From assembly GCA_036264255.1 (NCBI GenBank), contig DATARI010000230.1:1-13043 (forward strand): a stretch of DNA of 13,043 nucleotides, given 5' to 3'. The notes under the pieces are model-generated. The model was not told the origin of the DNA, did not search any database, and worked only from the letters and a program-made list of their open reading frames with translations. Positions within the stretch are counted from its first letter, which is position 1; every line of letters starts with the position of its first letter. Position numbers and translations under genes: made by a program. This DNA comes from DASZIT01 sp036264255. GTDB lineage: Bacteria > Actinomycetota > Acidimicrobiia > Acidimicrobiales > RAAP-2. This document shows, piece after piece, positions 7,048 through 13,043 of this stretch.

Positions 7048-7500
7048 ATGCGGTTCCGGGCGGAACTGCAGGCTCGCGGCCACGCCGCCGCGGTGGTGCT
7101 CGATGACGATCAAGTGGCGGTCGTCGGTGAGGGGGCCAAGCGTTTCCCGGTGGTGGCCACCGTCAACGGCACCACCTGGCGAACCAGCGTGGCCCGGATG
7201 GGCGGCGAGTTCCTGCTCGGCCTGAACCGGGAGGTACGCGAGCGTGCCGATGTGCGCGCCGGCGACGAGGTCGACGTGAGCATCGAGCTCGACGTCGTCC
7301 CTCGGACCGTCGAGGTGCCCGAGGCGCTGGCCATCGCCCTGGCCGCTGACCCCAAAGCCCAGACAACCTTCGAGAACCTGGCCTTCACCCACCGCAAGGA
7401 GTTCGCCCGCTGGATCGCGGAAGCCAAACGAGAGGAGACCCGGGAACGCCGAGTCCAACGGGCGCTCGACATGATCCGGGAAGGCAAGACCATCTCCTGA
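7048..7500 (+). CDS. DUF1905 / YdeI-OmpD-associated family protein
   Basis: The product is 150 aa; ATG 7048 follows GGGAG, 13 bp after the thiolase stop, so it is probably co-transcribed. Residues 1-85 match the DUF1905 pattern: MRFRAELQARG, a strand ending in VVATVNGTTWRTSVARMGGEFLLGL (seen as VVATVNGTTWRTSV plus GGEFLLGLN), and ADVRAGDEVDVSIELD. Residues 90-150 match the YdeI/OmpD-associated (bacteriocin-protection-like) tail with ALAADPKAQTTFENLAFTHRKEFARWI and a basic helix EAKREETRERRVQRALDMI. This two-part architecture is common in actinobacteria. The name comes from an enterobacterial association with OmpD, and no catalytic role is established. It is soluble with no signal peptide. A link to steroid catabolism is not shown; it may just ride on the thiolase message. 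Confidence 0.8.
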   Translation: MRFRAELQARGHAAAVVLDDDQVAVVGEGAKRFPVVATVNGTTWRTSVARMGGEFLLGLNREVRERADVRAGDEVDVSIELDVVPRTVEVPEALAIALAADPKAQTTFENLAFTHRKEFARWIAEAKREETRERRVQRALDMIREGKTIS

Positions 7501-7532
7501 CCATCGGTCAAGCGGTTTAGCGGCCAGCTAAT

Positions 7533-8631
7533 TCAGATGGTGCGGTCGGCGACGGAGCCTAGGCGGTCCAACACCTCAGTCGCCTCGGCCACCACCCGGT
7601 TGATCAGCTCGGCCACCGTCGGCAGCTCGCTGATCTCGCCCACCACCTGGCCAGTCGGCAACACCCCGACGTCGGTGCGCCCATCGACCAGCGCCGCCTT
7701 GGTCATGACCGGAGCGTTGGCTGCCATCACCACCTGAGGCCAGGACAACTCATTGCCGTGTTTCATCGCCCGGCCCTCCTTCAACAGCGCGCTCAGCGAG
7801 GTGTGGGTCTCGCGCTGGAAGGCGTGGGCGCTGAGCAGGGCCCGGGGCAGGTTCCGGAGCCAGCTCGCCTTCTCCAGATGGTCGACGAACTCGGTGCGGA
7901 TGACCCGTTGGGGGGCACCGTCCACCGCCGTCGACACCACCGTGCCGGTAACCGGGGTACCCAGATACACCTGCTTCACCGTGTTGGGCACCCGGCTCTC
8001 CTGGGTCAGGAGGAAACGGGTGCCCATGGCGATGCCGGAGGCTCCGTAGGCGAGGGCGGCGACCAGCCCGCGGCCGAAAGAATCCGCCGGCGGCGACCAC
8101 CGCCACGTTGTCTCCCACCGCATCGACCACCGAAGGGGTCAACAAGGAAGTGGGGATGGTGCCGGTGTGGCCGCCGCCCTCGCCGCCCTGGGCGATGACC
8201 GCGTCGACCCCCCATCCCGCCACCTTCTCGGCGTGGCGCCGGGCCCCGATGGTGGGCATGACCACCAACCCGGATTCCCGGCAGCGGGCCACCAGCTCCG
8301 GATTCGGCGCCTGGGCGAAGCTGGCCACCTTCACCCCGTGCTCGATCATCAGGGCCACCCGGTCGGCCACATCGGCGACGTCGGTGCGCAGGTTGACGCC
8401 GAACGGACGGTCGGTGCGGGACCGCACGTCGGCGAGGGCGGCCGACAGTTCGTCGAGGGTCATGGTGGCGGAGGCGAGGATCCCGAGGCCACCGGCTTCG
8501 GCGGTGGCGGCGACCAACCTGGGTCCGGCCACCCAACCCATGCCGGTCTGGACGATCGGGTACTCGACCCCGACCATGTCGCAGAACCGGGTGTGCAGCG
8601 CCGGGTGGGACCGGTTGCCGGTGGCGGTCAC
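7533..8631 (-). pseudogene. ipdC: ipdC: FMN-dependent nitronate-monooxygenase-family oxidoreductase, frameshifted
   Basis: Two adjoining minus-strand frames together make one full IpdC/2-nitropropane-dioxygenase-like protein of about 366 aa. Frame one starts at GTG 8631, overlaps the ipdB stop as GTGA and has GGAGGTG upstream; it encodes VGVEYPIVQTGMGWVAGP and GGEGGGHTG (catalytic-type His155) and runs to VVAAGGF (residue 184, codon at 8082-8080). Frame two resumes at FGRGLVAALAYGASG (from 8078) and ends at TGA 7535-7533 after about 181 residues. Family members have GGFFDGRGL here. The sequence reads GGATTCTTTCGGCCGCGG, two bases short of that, with the Asp lost. In actinobacteria IpdC is genetically required for steroid C/D-ring degradation and is thought to oxidise a bicyclic CoA intermediate. 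This may be a real inactivation, a base-call error, or (least likely) recoding; both halves otherwise look intact. Confidence 0.87.
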
Positions 8632-9398
8632 GCCTTCACCTCCCGATCCCTGAGGCCCTTCGGATCGAGCACATCCCGGAGCAAAGTCAACTCCTCCGGG
8701 GTCGGCAGCCGGGTGTCGGGCACCTCGGCGGGGATCACCAGGCTGAACCCGGTGGCCTCGACGATCTCCTCGACGGTCACCCCGGGATGGACCGATCGCA
8801 GCCGCATGACATGGTCGGGCGTTTCGAAGTCGAAGACGCCGAGGTTGGAGACAACGTGTCGGATCTGGTGGAACCGGGTGGCCGGCGGCCCCGCTAAAGC
8901 CGCCCGGGCGTAGCCCACCCCCGACACCACGTCGACGTGTTCCACGAAGGAGCGGGTGGAATGGTTCGGCACCCAATAGCTGGTCGGGTGGTTGATGGTG
9001 TTCCCCGGAGCCCCACGCACCCCGATCAGTTGGGCCTTGGGTCGGGCCCAGTCGCCGATGGCGCTGATGTTCTGGTTGCCCTCGCGGTCGATCTGGGAGG
9101 CCATCATGATCAGGTTGCGACGCCCCGACCAGACGACGTCGAACACTTTCCGGTACGGCATGTGCGACTCGAGGGTCAGCGCCGAGACGGGGGTTCCGAG
9201 GGCGGGGGCGCCGACCATCAGGGCGGCATCGCCGTCGGTGAGGACCAGGTCGGGGGCGAAGGTCAATTTGGCCAGTCGGGCCCCGAGGGCCGGCGCGGTC
9301 CCGAAGGCGCTGGCCATGACCTCGCCGTCACCCCGGAACACCTCGGCACAGGCGATGGCGCAGAACTCGGCCCGGCTCACCTCGCTTCCCTCGCTCAT
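8628..9398 (-). CDS. ipdB: IpdB, beta subunit of the CoA-transferase-like ring hydrolase IpdAB
   Basis: The product is 256 aa, near the usual IpdB length. It shows the CoA-transferase beta-type fold with LAKLTFAPDLVLTDGDAALM, IDREGNQNISAIGDW, GVRGAPGNTINHPTSYWVPN, VVSNLGVFDFETPDH and a C-terminal DPKGLRDREVKA, all of which I recognise as diagnostic of IpdB rather than 3-oxoacid CoA-transferases. The heteromer IpdAB hydrolyses a carbon-carbon bond in COCHEA-CoA, opening the last steroid ring, instead of moving CoA. Its ATG overlaps the ipdA stop (ATGA, 9398-9395) and its TGA overlaps the ipdC GTG, so the three genes are translationally coupled, as expected for a stoichiometric heteromer. The substrate is assigned by homology. 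Confidence 0.93.
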   Translation of the reverse strand: MSEGSEVSRAEFCAIACAEVFRGDGEVMASAFGTAPALGARLAKLTFAPDLVLTDGDAALMVGAPALGTPVSALTLESHMPYRKVFDVVWSGRRNLIMMASQIDREGNQNISAIGDWARPKAQLIGVRGAPGNTINHPTSYWVPNHSTRSFVEHVDVVSGVGYARAALAGPPATRFHQIRHVVSNLGVFDFETPDHVMRLRSVHPGVTVEEIVEATGFSLVIPAEVPDTRLPTPEELTLLRDVLDPKGLRDREVKA

Positions 9399-10270
9399 CG
9401 GGACCCTCCGGTCGGGGCGGCGGCCGGCTGCAGCCGGGCCTCCTGGTAGCCGGCTTCATCCAGCTCGAGGTACTGGTGGCTGAACGCCGTCCAACTGTCG
9501 GGGTCGCCGGCCGCCGCCGCGTACGCCTTCTGGAAGGCCTCGTCCCGGGCGTAGTCGGGGACGCAGGCGGTGAAGTGGGCGCCGCCCGGAGTCTCGATGA
9601 CGCCATCGGTCAGCAGCCGGCTGATGGACATGGTCTGGATGGGCCCCTCCGACGCGAACTGCTCGGTCGGAACCAGCCGTTCGGTGGTGACGTAGCGACG
9701 CTGAGCGGCTCCGAGGAACAACTCGTCGAAGAAGGGGTCGGGACCCAGGATCTGGCCCGAGCCGCCGGCGTCGGCCCGGTTCACATGGACCACCGCGGCG
9801 TCGAGGGTCAGCGCCGGCATGGCCACCAGCTCCTCGCCGTCGTCGTAGGGCGAGGTGACGGTACGCAGGGACGGGTTGTGGGTGAGGACGTCGGAGCCGA
9901 GACCGGCCCGGGTGGGAAGAAAGGGGACCCGCTGGGAGGCGGCCAACAGACCCAGATAGAACATGCCTTCGTCGATCTCCATCGTCTCGACCGCTCCCGC
10001 CTGGCGGGCGGCCCGAAAGTGGGGGTCGGTGGGGATCGAGTCGAGGGTCACGAACGCGAACACCACCTTTTTGACCTTGCCCGCCGCGCAGAGAAGGCCG
10101 ACGTCGGGACCCCCGTAGGACACCACCGTCAAGTCGGTGAGGTTCGAACGGAGGATGGCCCGAATGGCAGCCATCGGCTTCCGCCGGGATCCCCACCCGC
10201 CGATCCCGAGGGTCATGCCGCTGCGAAGCTCGCCGATCAGCTCGTCGAGCGAGAGGCGTTTGTCAGCCAT
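9395..10270 (-). CDS. ipdA: IpdA, alpha subunit of the CoA-transferase-like ring hydrolase IpdAB
   Basis: The product is 291 aa and begins MADKRLSLDELIGELRSGMT. Strong IpdA hallmarks are IGGWGSRRKPMAAIRAILRS (about 23-42), LTVVSYGGPDVGLLCAAGKV (47-66), the DEGM motif (100-103), LPTRAGLGSDV (118-128) and the C-terminal GGAHFTACVPDYARDE. A conserved IpdA glutamate is reported essential for hydrolysis in the characterised enzyme (Glu105, from memory); Glu101 in DEGM is the likely counterpart. The subunit pairs with IpdB in ring opening of COCHEA-CoA, giving methyl-oxo-octanedioyl-CoA. ATG 10270 lies 23 bp after echA20, with only GGGGA as ribosome site, so coupling to echA20 translation may matter. 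The C-terminal tail (PAAAPTGGSR) is Ala/Pro-rich and probably unstructured. Confidence 0.93.
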   Translation of the reverse strand: MADKRLSLDELIGELRSGMTLGIGGWGSRRKPMAAIRAILRSNLTDLTVVSYGGPDVGLLCAAGKVKKVVFAFVTLDSIPTDPHFRAARQAGAVETMEIDEGMFYLGLLAASQRVPFLPTRAGLGSDVLTHNPSLRTVTSPYDDGEELVAMPALTLDAAVVHVNRADAGGSGQILGPDPFFDELFLGAAQRRYVTTERLVPTEQFASEGPIQTMSISRLLTDGVIETPGGAHFTACVPDYARDEAFQKAYAAAAGDPDSWTAFSHQYLELDEAGYQEARLQPAAAPTGGSR

Positions 10271-10293
10271 TGTGGTCCCCGTCCGCTCGCCGG

Positions 10294-11052
10294 CTACTTC
10301 GAGGTGTCGGCATCGCGCTTCTCCACGAAGGCGGAGCGTTGCTCATCGGCCACGCCGGCGACATGGAGTTCGTAGGTGAACCCCTGCTCGAACCGATAGC
10401 TGCGTTTGACGTCCACCGGGTCGATGCCGTTCAGCGACTCCTTGGCCCGACGCAGGATGGTCGGGCTCTTGGCGGCGATATCGGCGGCCACTTCGTAGGC
10501 GGCGTCCAGCAGCTCGGTGCGCGGCACCACCCGGAGGACCGATCCGTAGTGGTGGAGCTCATCGGCGGTGGCCACGTGGGCGGTGTAGACCATCGACCGC
10601 ATCCGGTGCTGGGGCACCAGCCGGGACAGATGGGTGGCCGCACCGAGGGCGCCGCGGTCGACCTCGGGGAGCCCGAAGGTGGCATCGTCCGACGCCACGA
10701 TGATGTCGGCGTTTCCGGCGATGCCGACTCCTCCACCGAGGCAGAACCCATGGACGGCGGCGATAACCGGGATCTCGCAGTCATACATGGCCGCGAAGGC
10801 GGCGAAGCAGCCTCGATTGGCGCCGATCAGGGCTTCATCCCCCTTGGCCTGGATCTCCTTGATGTCCACCCCGGCACAGAACCCGCGCCCCTCGGCTCGC
10901 ACGATCACCACCCGATTGTCAGGCACCCGTCCCGCCGCCACCACCGCCTCGCCCAGGCCGAACCAACCGGCGACGTCGAGGGCGTTGACTGGTGGGTGGT
11001 CGATCACCACCTCGGCGATGCCGGGCTGCTTCTGAAAGGTCTCGATAGGCAT
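10294..11052 (-). CDS. echA20: EchA20, crotonase-fold steroid ring-D hydrolase
   Basis: The product is 252 aa with a crotonase fold. ATG at 11052 is preceded by GGAG at a good distance; the frame extends further upstream but that part crosses the operator and does not read as protein. The oxyanion-hole segments are FCAGVDIKEI (58-67) and FCLGGGVGIAGN (103-114), followed by DDATFGLPEVDRGALGAATHLSRLVP. The pattern, including the C-terminal SYRFEQGFTYELHVAGVADEQR, resembles mycobacterial EchA20 far more than generic enoyl-CoA hydratases. EchA20 hydrolyses and opens ring D of HIEC-CoA, giving COCHEA-CoA, the substrate of IpdAB encoded next. This is the first gene of the echA20-ipdA-ipdB-ipdC operon, with the operator at 11144-11160 about 92 bp upstream. 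Confidence 0.9.
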   Translation of the reverse strand: MPIETFQKQPGIAEVVIDHPPVNALDVAGWFGLGEAVVAAGRVPDNRVVIVRAEGRGFCAGVDIKEIQAKGDEALIGANRGCFAAFAAMYDCEIPVIAAVHGFCLGGGVGIAGNADIIVASDDATFGLPEVDRGALGAATHLSRLVPQHRMRSMVYTAHVATADELHHYGSVLRVVPRTELLDAAYEVAADIAAKSPTILRRAKESLNGIDPVDVKRSYRFEQGFTYELHVAGVADEQRSAFVEKRDADTSK

Positions 11053-11143
11053 GGAAAACTCCGAGTCGGTCGGTTGTCGGGTCAGAAGCCGGCGCCGGGT
11101 GCGGCCATCTGAGGTTCGGGCCACGAGCTGGCACGCTACGTGA

Positions 11144-11160
11144 TCTGATACACCGTCAGA
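11144..11160. promoter_or_regulatory. Candidate operator TCTGA-N7-TCAGA, echA20/SDR divergent promoter
   Basis: TCTGATACACCGTCAGA sits in the 143-bp gap between echA20 (start 11052, minus) and the SDR gene (start 11196, plus). It differs from the site at 5776-5792 at only two spacer positions, and even the asymmetric spacer core ACACC is shared. It is well placed to repress both divergent transcription units. A dimeric regulator common to all steroid genes in the window is the natural reading. The rest of the gap shows no clear sigma-70 boxes. The TCTGA at 11108-11112 is a lone half-site that I do not count. Confidence 0.68.
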
Positions 11161-11195
11161 ATAGGACAGTACCAGTCGGAGGCCAGGAGGCAGCA

Positions 11196-12020
11196 GTGGT
11201 GACATCTGGAAACACCGGCCCGGCGACGCCCTTCGATTTCGCCGGGAAGGTGGCGGTGGTCACCGGAGGAGCGCGGGGGATCGGCCGGGGTATCGCCGAA
11301 AGATTTCTGGCCGCCGGGGCTGAGGTGGTGGTGTGCGGCCGGTCGGAAGCGGCCGATGACGAGGAGTTGCCGGCCGCCCTCGACGGCGGCGGAAGGCTCC
11401 GGCGGGCAATGTATGTGGTGGCCGATGTCCGCGACCCCGAGCAGAGCGTCTCACTCATCCAGGCGGCGCAGGAGCAGTTCGGGCGGGTGGACGCGCTGGT
11501 CAACAACGCCGGCGGTTCGCCGGAGGCGGACGCCGCCACGGTGTCTCCGAGGTTTTTCGCCTCGATCGTCAACCTCAATCTGCTGGCCCCCTTTTACTGC
11601 GGGCAGGCGGCCAATGCCGTCATGCAGGGGCAGGCCGACGGGGGATCGATCGTCAACGTCGGTTCGGTGAGCGGCACCCGGCCGTCGCCGGGGACCGCCG
11701 CCTATGGAGCGGCCAAGGCCGGGCTGATCAATCTGACCCAGTCATTGGCCGTCGAGTGGGCGCCGAAAGTGCGGGTCAACTGCGTGAGTGCCGGCATGGT
11801 GGCCACCGATGCCGCCATCGACCACTACGGCGGGGAGGCGGGGATGGCCAAGGTGGCCGCCACCGTCCCGCTCGGGCGCTTCGCCACGCCCGGGGACGTC
11901 GCCGACTTGTGCCTCTTTCTCTCGTCCCCCTCCCTGGCCGGCTATGTGTCGGGAGCCAATCTGGTGGCCCACGGGGGAGGGGAGAGGCCGGCCTTCCTGG
12001 CGGCGGCCCAAGGGCAATGA
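11196..12020 (+). CDS. Short-chain dehydrogenase/reductase (SDR), Rv3549c-like position
   Basis: The product is 274 aa, a classical SDR. The cofactor motif TGGARGIG is at 23-30, NNAG at 103-106, catalytic Ser157 in VGSVSG, and Tyr170/Lys174 in YGAAK. Loops VVCGRSEA (45-52) after strand two and a C-terminal GYVSGANLVAHGGG are typical. Arg49 after the second strand hints at NADP(H) preference, but that is not certain. AGGAGG at 11185-11190 serves either GTG 11196 or the adjacent GTG 11199; I keep the first. It is divergent from echA20 across the operator, as I recall for the SDR gene Rv3549c beside echA20 in M. tuberculosis. It probably oxidises or reduces a hydroxyl/keto group of a steroid-derived CoA ester (compare IpdF, another SDR of this pathway), but the exact step is unknown. 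Confidence 0.88.
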   Translation: MVTSGNTGPATPFDFAGKVAVVTGGARGIGRGIAERFLAAGAEVVVCGRSEAADDEELPAALDGGGRLRRAMYVVADVRDPEQSVSLIQAAQEQFGRVDALVNNAGGSPEADAATVSPRFFASIVNLNLLAPFYCGQAANAVMQGQADGGSIVNVGSVSGTRPSPGTAAYGAAKAGLINLTQSLAVEWAPKVRVNCVSAGMVATDAAIDHYGGEAGMAKVAATVPLGRFATPGDVADLCLFLSSPSLAGYVSGANLVAHGGGERPAFLAAAQGQ

Positions 12021-12161
12021 CGGCTAGGGGTACCGTCCGCCGGGACCGGTGGCGCTCCGTGCCCTCCCCGCCTGCCGAATTCCGCACTGCCGGCGGTTCC
12101 GAAGCCAGGTCCAGGGCGGTGGAGTGGTCCGAAGGGGCAATTTGCCTGTAGACAACGGGCC
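12021..12161. other. Intergenic gap between SDR and pntA
   Basis: A short hairpin, CCGCCG-GGAC-CGGTGG (12037-12052), lies 17 bp after the SDR stop. It has no T-run, so it is only a weak terminator candidate. The pntA promoter must lie here or further upstream; I find no good -35/-10 pair. The TCTGA-N7-TCAGA motif is absent, which suggests that pntA is outside the steroid regulon. Confidence 0.3.
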
Positions 12162-13043
12162 GTGAAACTCGCCGTTGTTCAAGAATCCCTCCCCGGTGAG
12201 GCGCGGGTGGCGGTGGTTCCCGAAGTGGCAGCCAGGTTGACCGGCTCGGGGATCGATGTCGTCGTCCAGTCCGGTGCCGGCCAGGCCGCCCGATTCACCG
12301 ATGACGCTTACCAACAGGCCGGGGCGACGGTGGTGGCCGATGCCGCCTCCGCCCTGACGGGGGCGGATCTGGTGGCGAGGGTGCAGCCACCGTCCGTCGA
12401 TGAGGTGGCGCAACTCCCCGACGGGGTGTCGGTGATCAGCATGCTCCAGCCCGTTGCCTCGGCGGAGGTCGTCAAGGCCTTGGCTGCCAAGGGCGCCACC
12501 GTCTACAGCCTCGATCTGCTGCCCCGGATCAGCCGGGCCCAGTCGATGGACGCCCTCTCCTCTCAGGCCACGGTCAGCGGCTATCGGGCCGGGCTGTCGG
12601 CCGCCGAGCATCTGGCCAAGTTCTTTCCCATGTTCATGACCGCCGCCGGCACCGTGCCTCCGGCCAAGGTCCTGGTGATGGGGGCCGGGGTGGCCGGACT
12701 CCAGGCCATCGCCACCGCCCGGCGGCTGGGCGCAGTGGTGCGGGCTTATGACGTCCGGGCAGCAGCCAAGGATGAGGTGAAGAGCTTGGGGGCTCAGTTC
12801 GTCGAGCTCGATCTGGAGACCCAGGAGGGGTCTGGCGGGTACGCCAAGGAACAGTCGGCCGAGTACCTGGCCAAGCAGCAGGAGTTGCTGGCCGCCGAGG
12901 TGGCCGCCGCCGATGTGGTGATCACCACCGCGCAGATCCCCGGCCGAAAGGCCCAGGTGTTGGTGACCGAGTCCATGGTCGAGGGGATGTCGGAGGGCGC
13001 CGTCATCATCGACATGGCCGCGGATTCCGGCGGAAACTGCGAA
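12162..13043 (+). CDS. pntA: NAD(P) transhydrogenase subunit alpha (PntA), 5' part
   Basis: From GTG 12162 the frame stays open to the window end (294 codons), so the gene is cut there. It opens VKLAVVQESLPGEARVAVVP, the alanine dehydrogenase/PNT N-terminal domain. The NAD-binding domain has VLVMGAGVAGLQAIATARRL (about 169-188), then VRAYDVRAAAKDEVKSLGAQF, and near the edge the family motif IIDMAADSGGNCE (DLAAEQGGNCE in relatives). The 25-30 residue insert with SGGYAKEQSAEYLAKQQ separates PntA from alanine dehydrogenase. With PntB it forms the membrane enzyme that uses proton motive force to reduce NADP+ with NADH. In actinobacteria pntA is often split into soluble and membrane parts (PntAA, PntAB); the remainder downstream would decide. 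The ribosome site is weak, so the start is the least certain part. Confidence 0.9.
   Translation, partial: MKLAVVQESLPGEARVAVVPEVAARLTGSGIDVVVQSGAGQAARFTDDAYQQAGATVVADAASALTGADLVARVQPPSVDEVAQLPDGVSVISMLQPVASAEVVKALAAKGATVYSLDLLPRISRAQSMDALSSQATVSGYRAGLSAAEHLAKFFPMFMTAAGTVPPAKVLVMGAGVAGLQAIATARRLGAVVRAYDVRAAAKDEVKSLGAQFVELDLETQEGSGGYAKEQSAEYLAKQQELLAAEVAAADVVITTAQIPGRKAQVLVTESMVEGMSEGAVIIDMAADSGGNCE

Noticed and set aside
8074..8090. Programmed ribosomal frameshift in ipdC
   Set aside because: No stop codon, clear slippery signal or stimulatory structure is evident, and the family motif is actually missing two bases; mutation or sequence error is simpler.
12037..12052. Rho-independent terminator after the SDR gene
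   Set aside because: The 6-bp hairpin has one G-T pair and no following T-run, so it is kept only as a weak note.

Overview
The window is uniformly GC-rich with G/C-ending codons, GTG starts, 4-bp ATGA/GTGA gene overlaps and short intergenic gaps, as in an actinobacterium. The gene set (steroid ring catabolism, paired acyl-CoA dehydrogenases) agrees. An Acidimicrobiia-like or other non-mycobacterial actinomycete is my guess; the sequence shown does not prove it. I see no tRNA, rRNA, CRISPR, insertion sequence or phage gene, and no gene-free stretch longer than 300 bases.

Region 1 (1-1157) is the 3' part of a chromate-transporter (CHR) family gene with an in-frame duplication of period 399 bp inside its first domain. 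Region 2 (1178-3427) is a small divergent module: an FAD-dependent phytoene-desaturase/amine-oxidase-like protein on the minus strand, and an ECF sigma factor translationally coupled to an SRPBCC-fold protein on the plus strand. A perfect 17-bp inverted repeat carrying outward GGAAC motifs lies between the two starts.

Region 3 (3424-12020) is a catabolic locus that I read as degradation of the last two steroid rings (the C/D-ring, HIP, pathway of cholesterol and related steroids). It holds a fadE31-like and fadE32/33-like acyl-CoA dehydrogenase pair (minus), a fadA6-like thiolase followed by a DUF1905/YdeI-like gene (plus), then echA20-ipdA-ipdB-ipdC in one tight minus-strand operon, and a divergent short-chain dehydrogenase (plus). 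The echA20/SDR divergence copies the arrangement I recall at Rv3549c-Rv3553 of Mycobacterium tuberculosis. In the known pathway EchA20 opens ring D by hydrolysis, IpdAB opens the last ring, IpdC acts on the bicyclic CoA intermediates, and the FadE and FadA6 enzymes finish beta-oxidation. The ipdC reading frame is broken in its middle.

Both divergent promoter regions of region 3 contain the same near-palindrome, TCTGA-N7-TCAGA (5776-5792 and 11144-11160), which differs from the KstR2 site known for this regulon in mycobacteria. It is the strongest candidate here for an undescribed regulatory system. Region 4 (12162-13043) is the 5' part of pntA, the alpha subunit of the proton-translocating NAD(P) transhydrogenase, cut by the window end.
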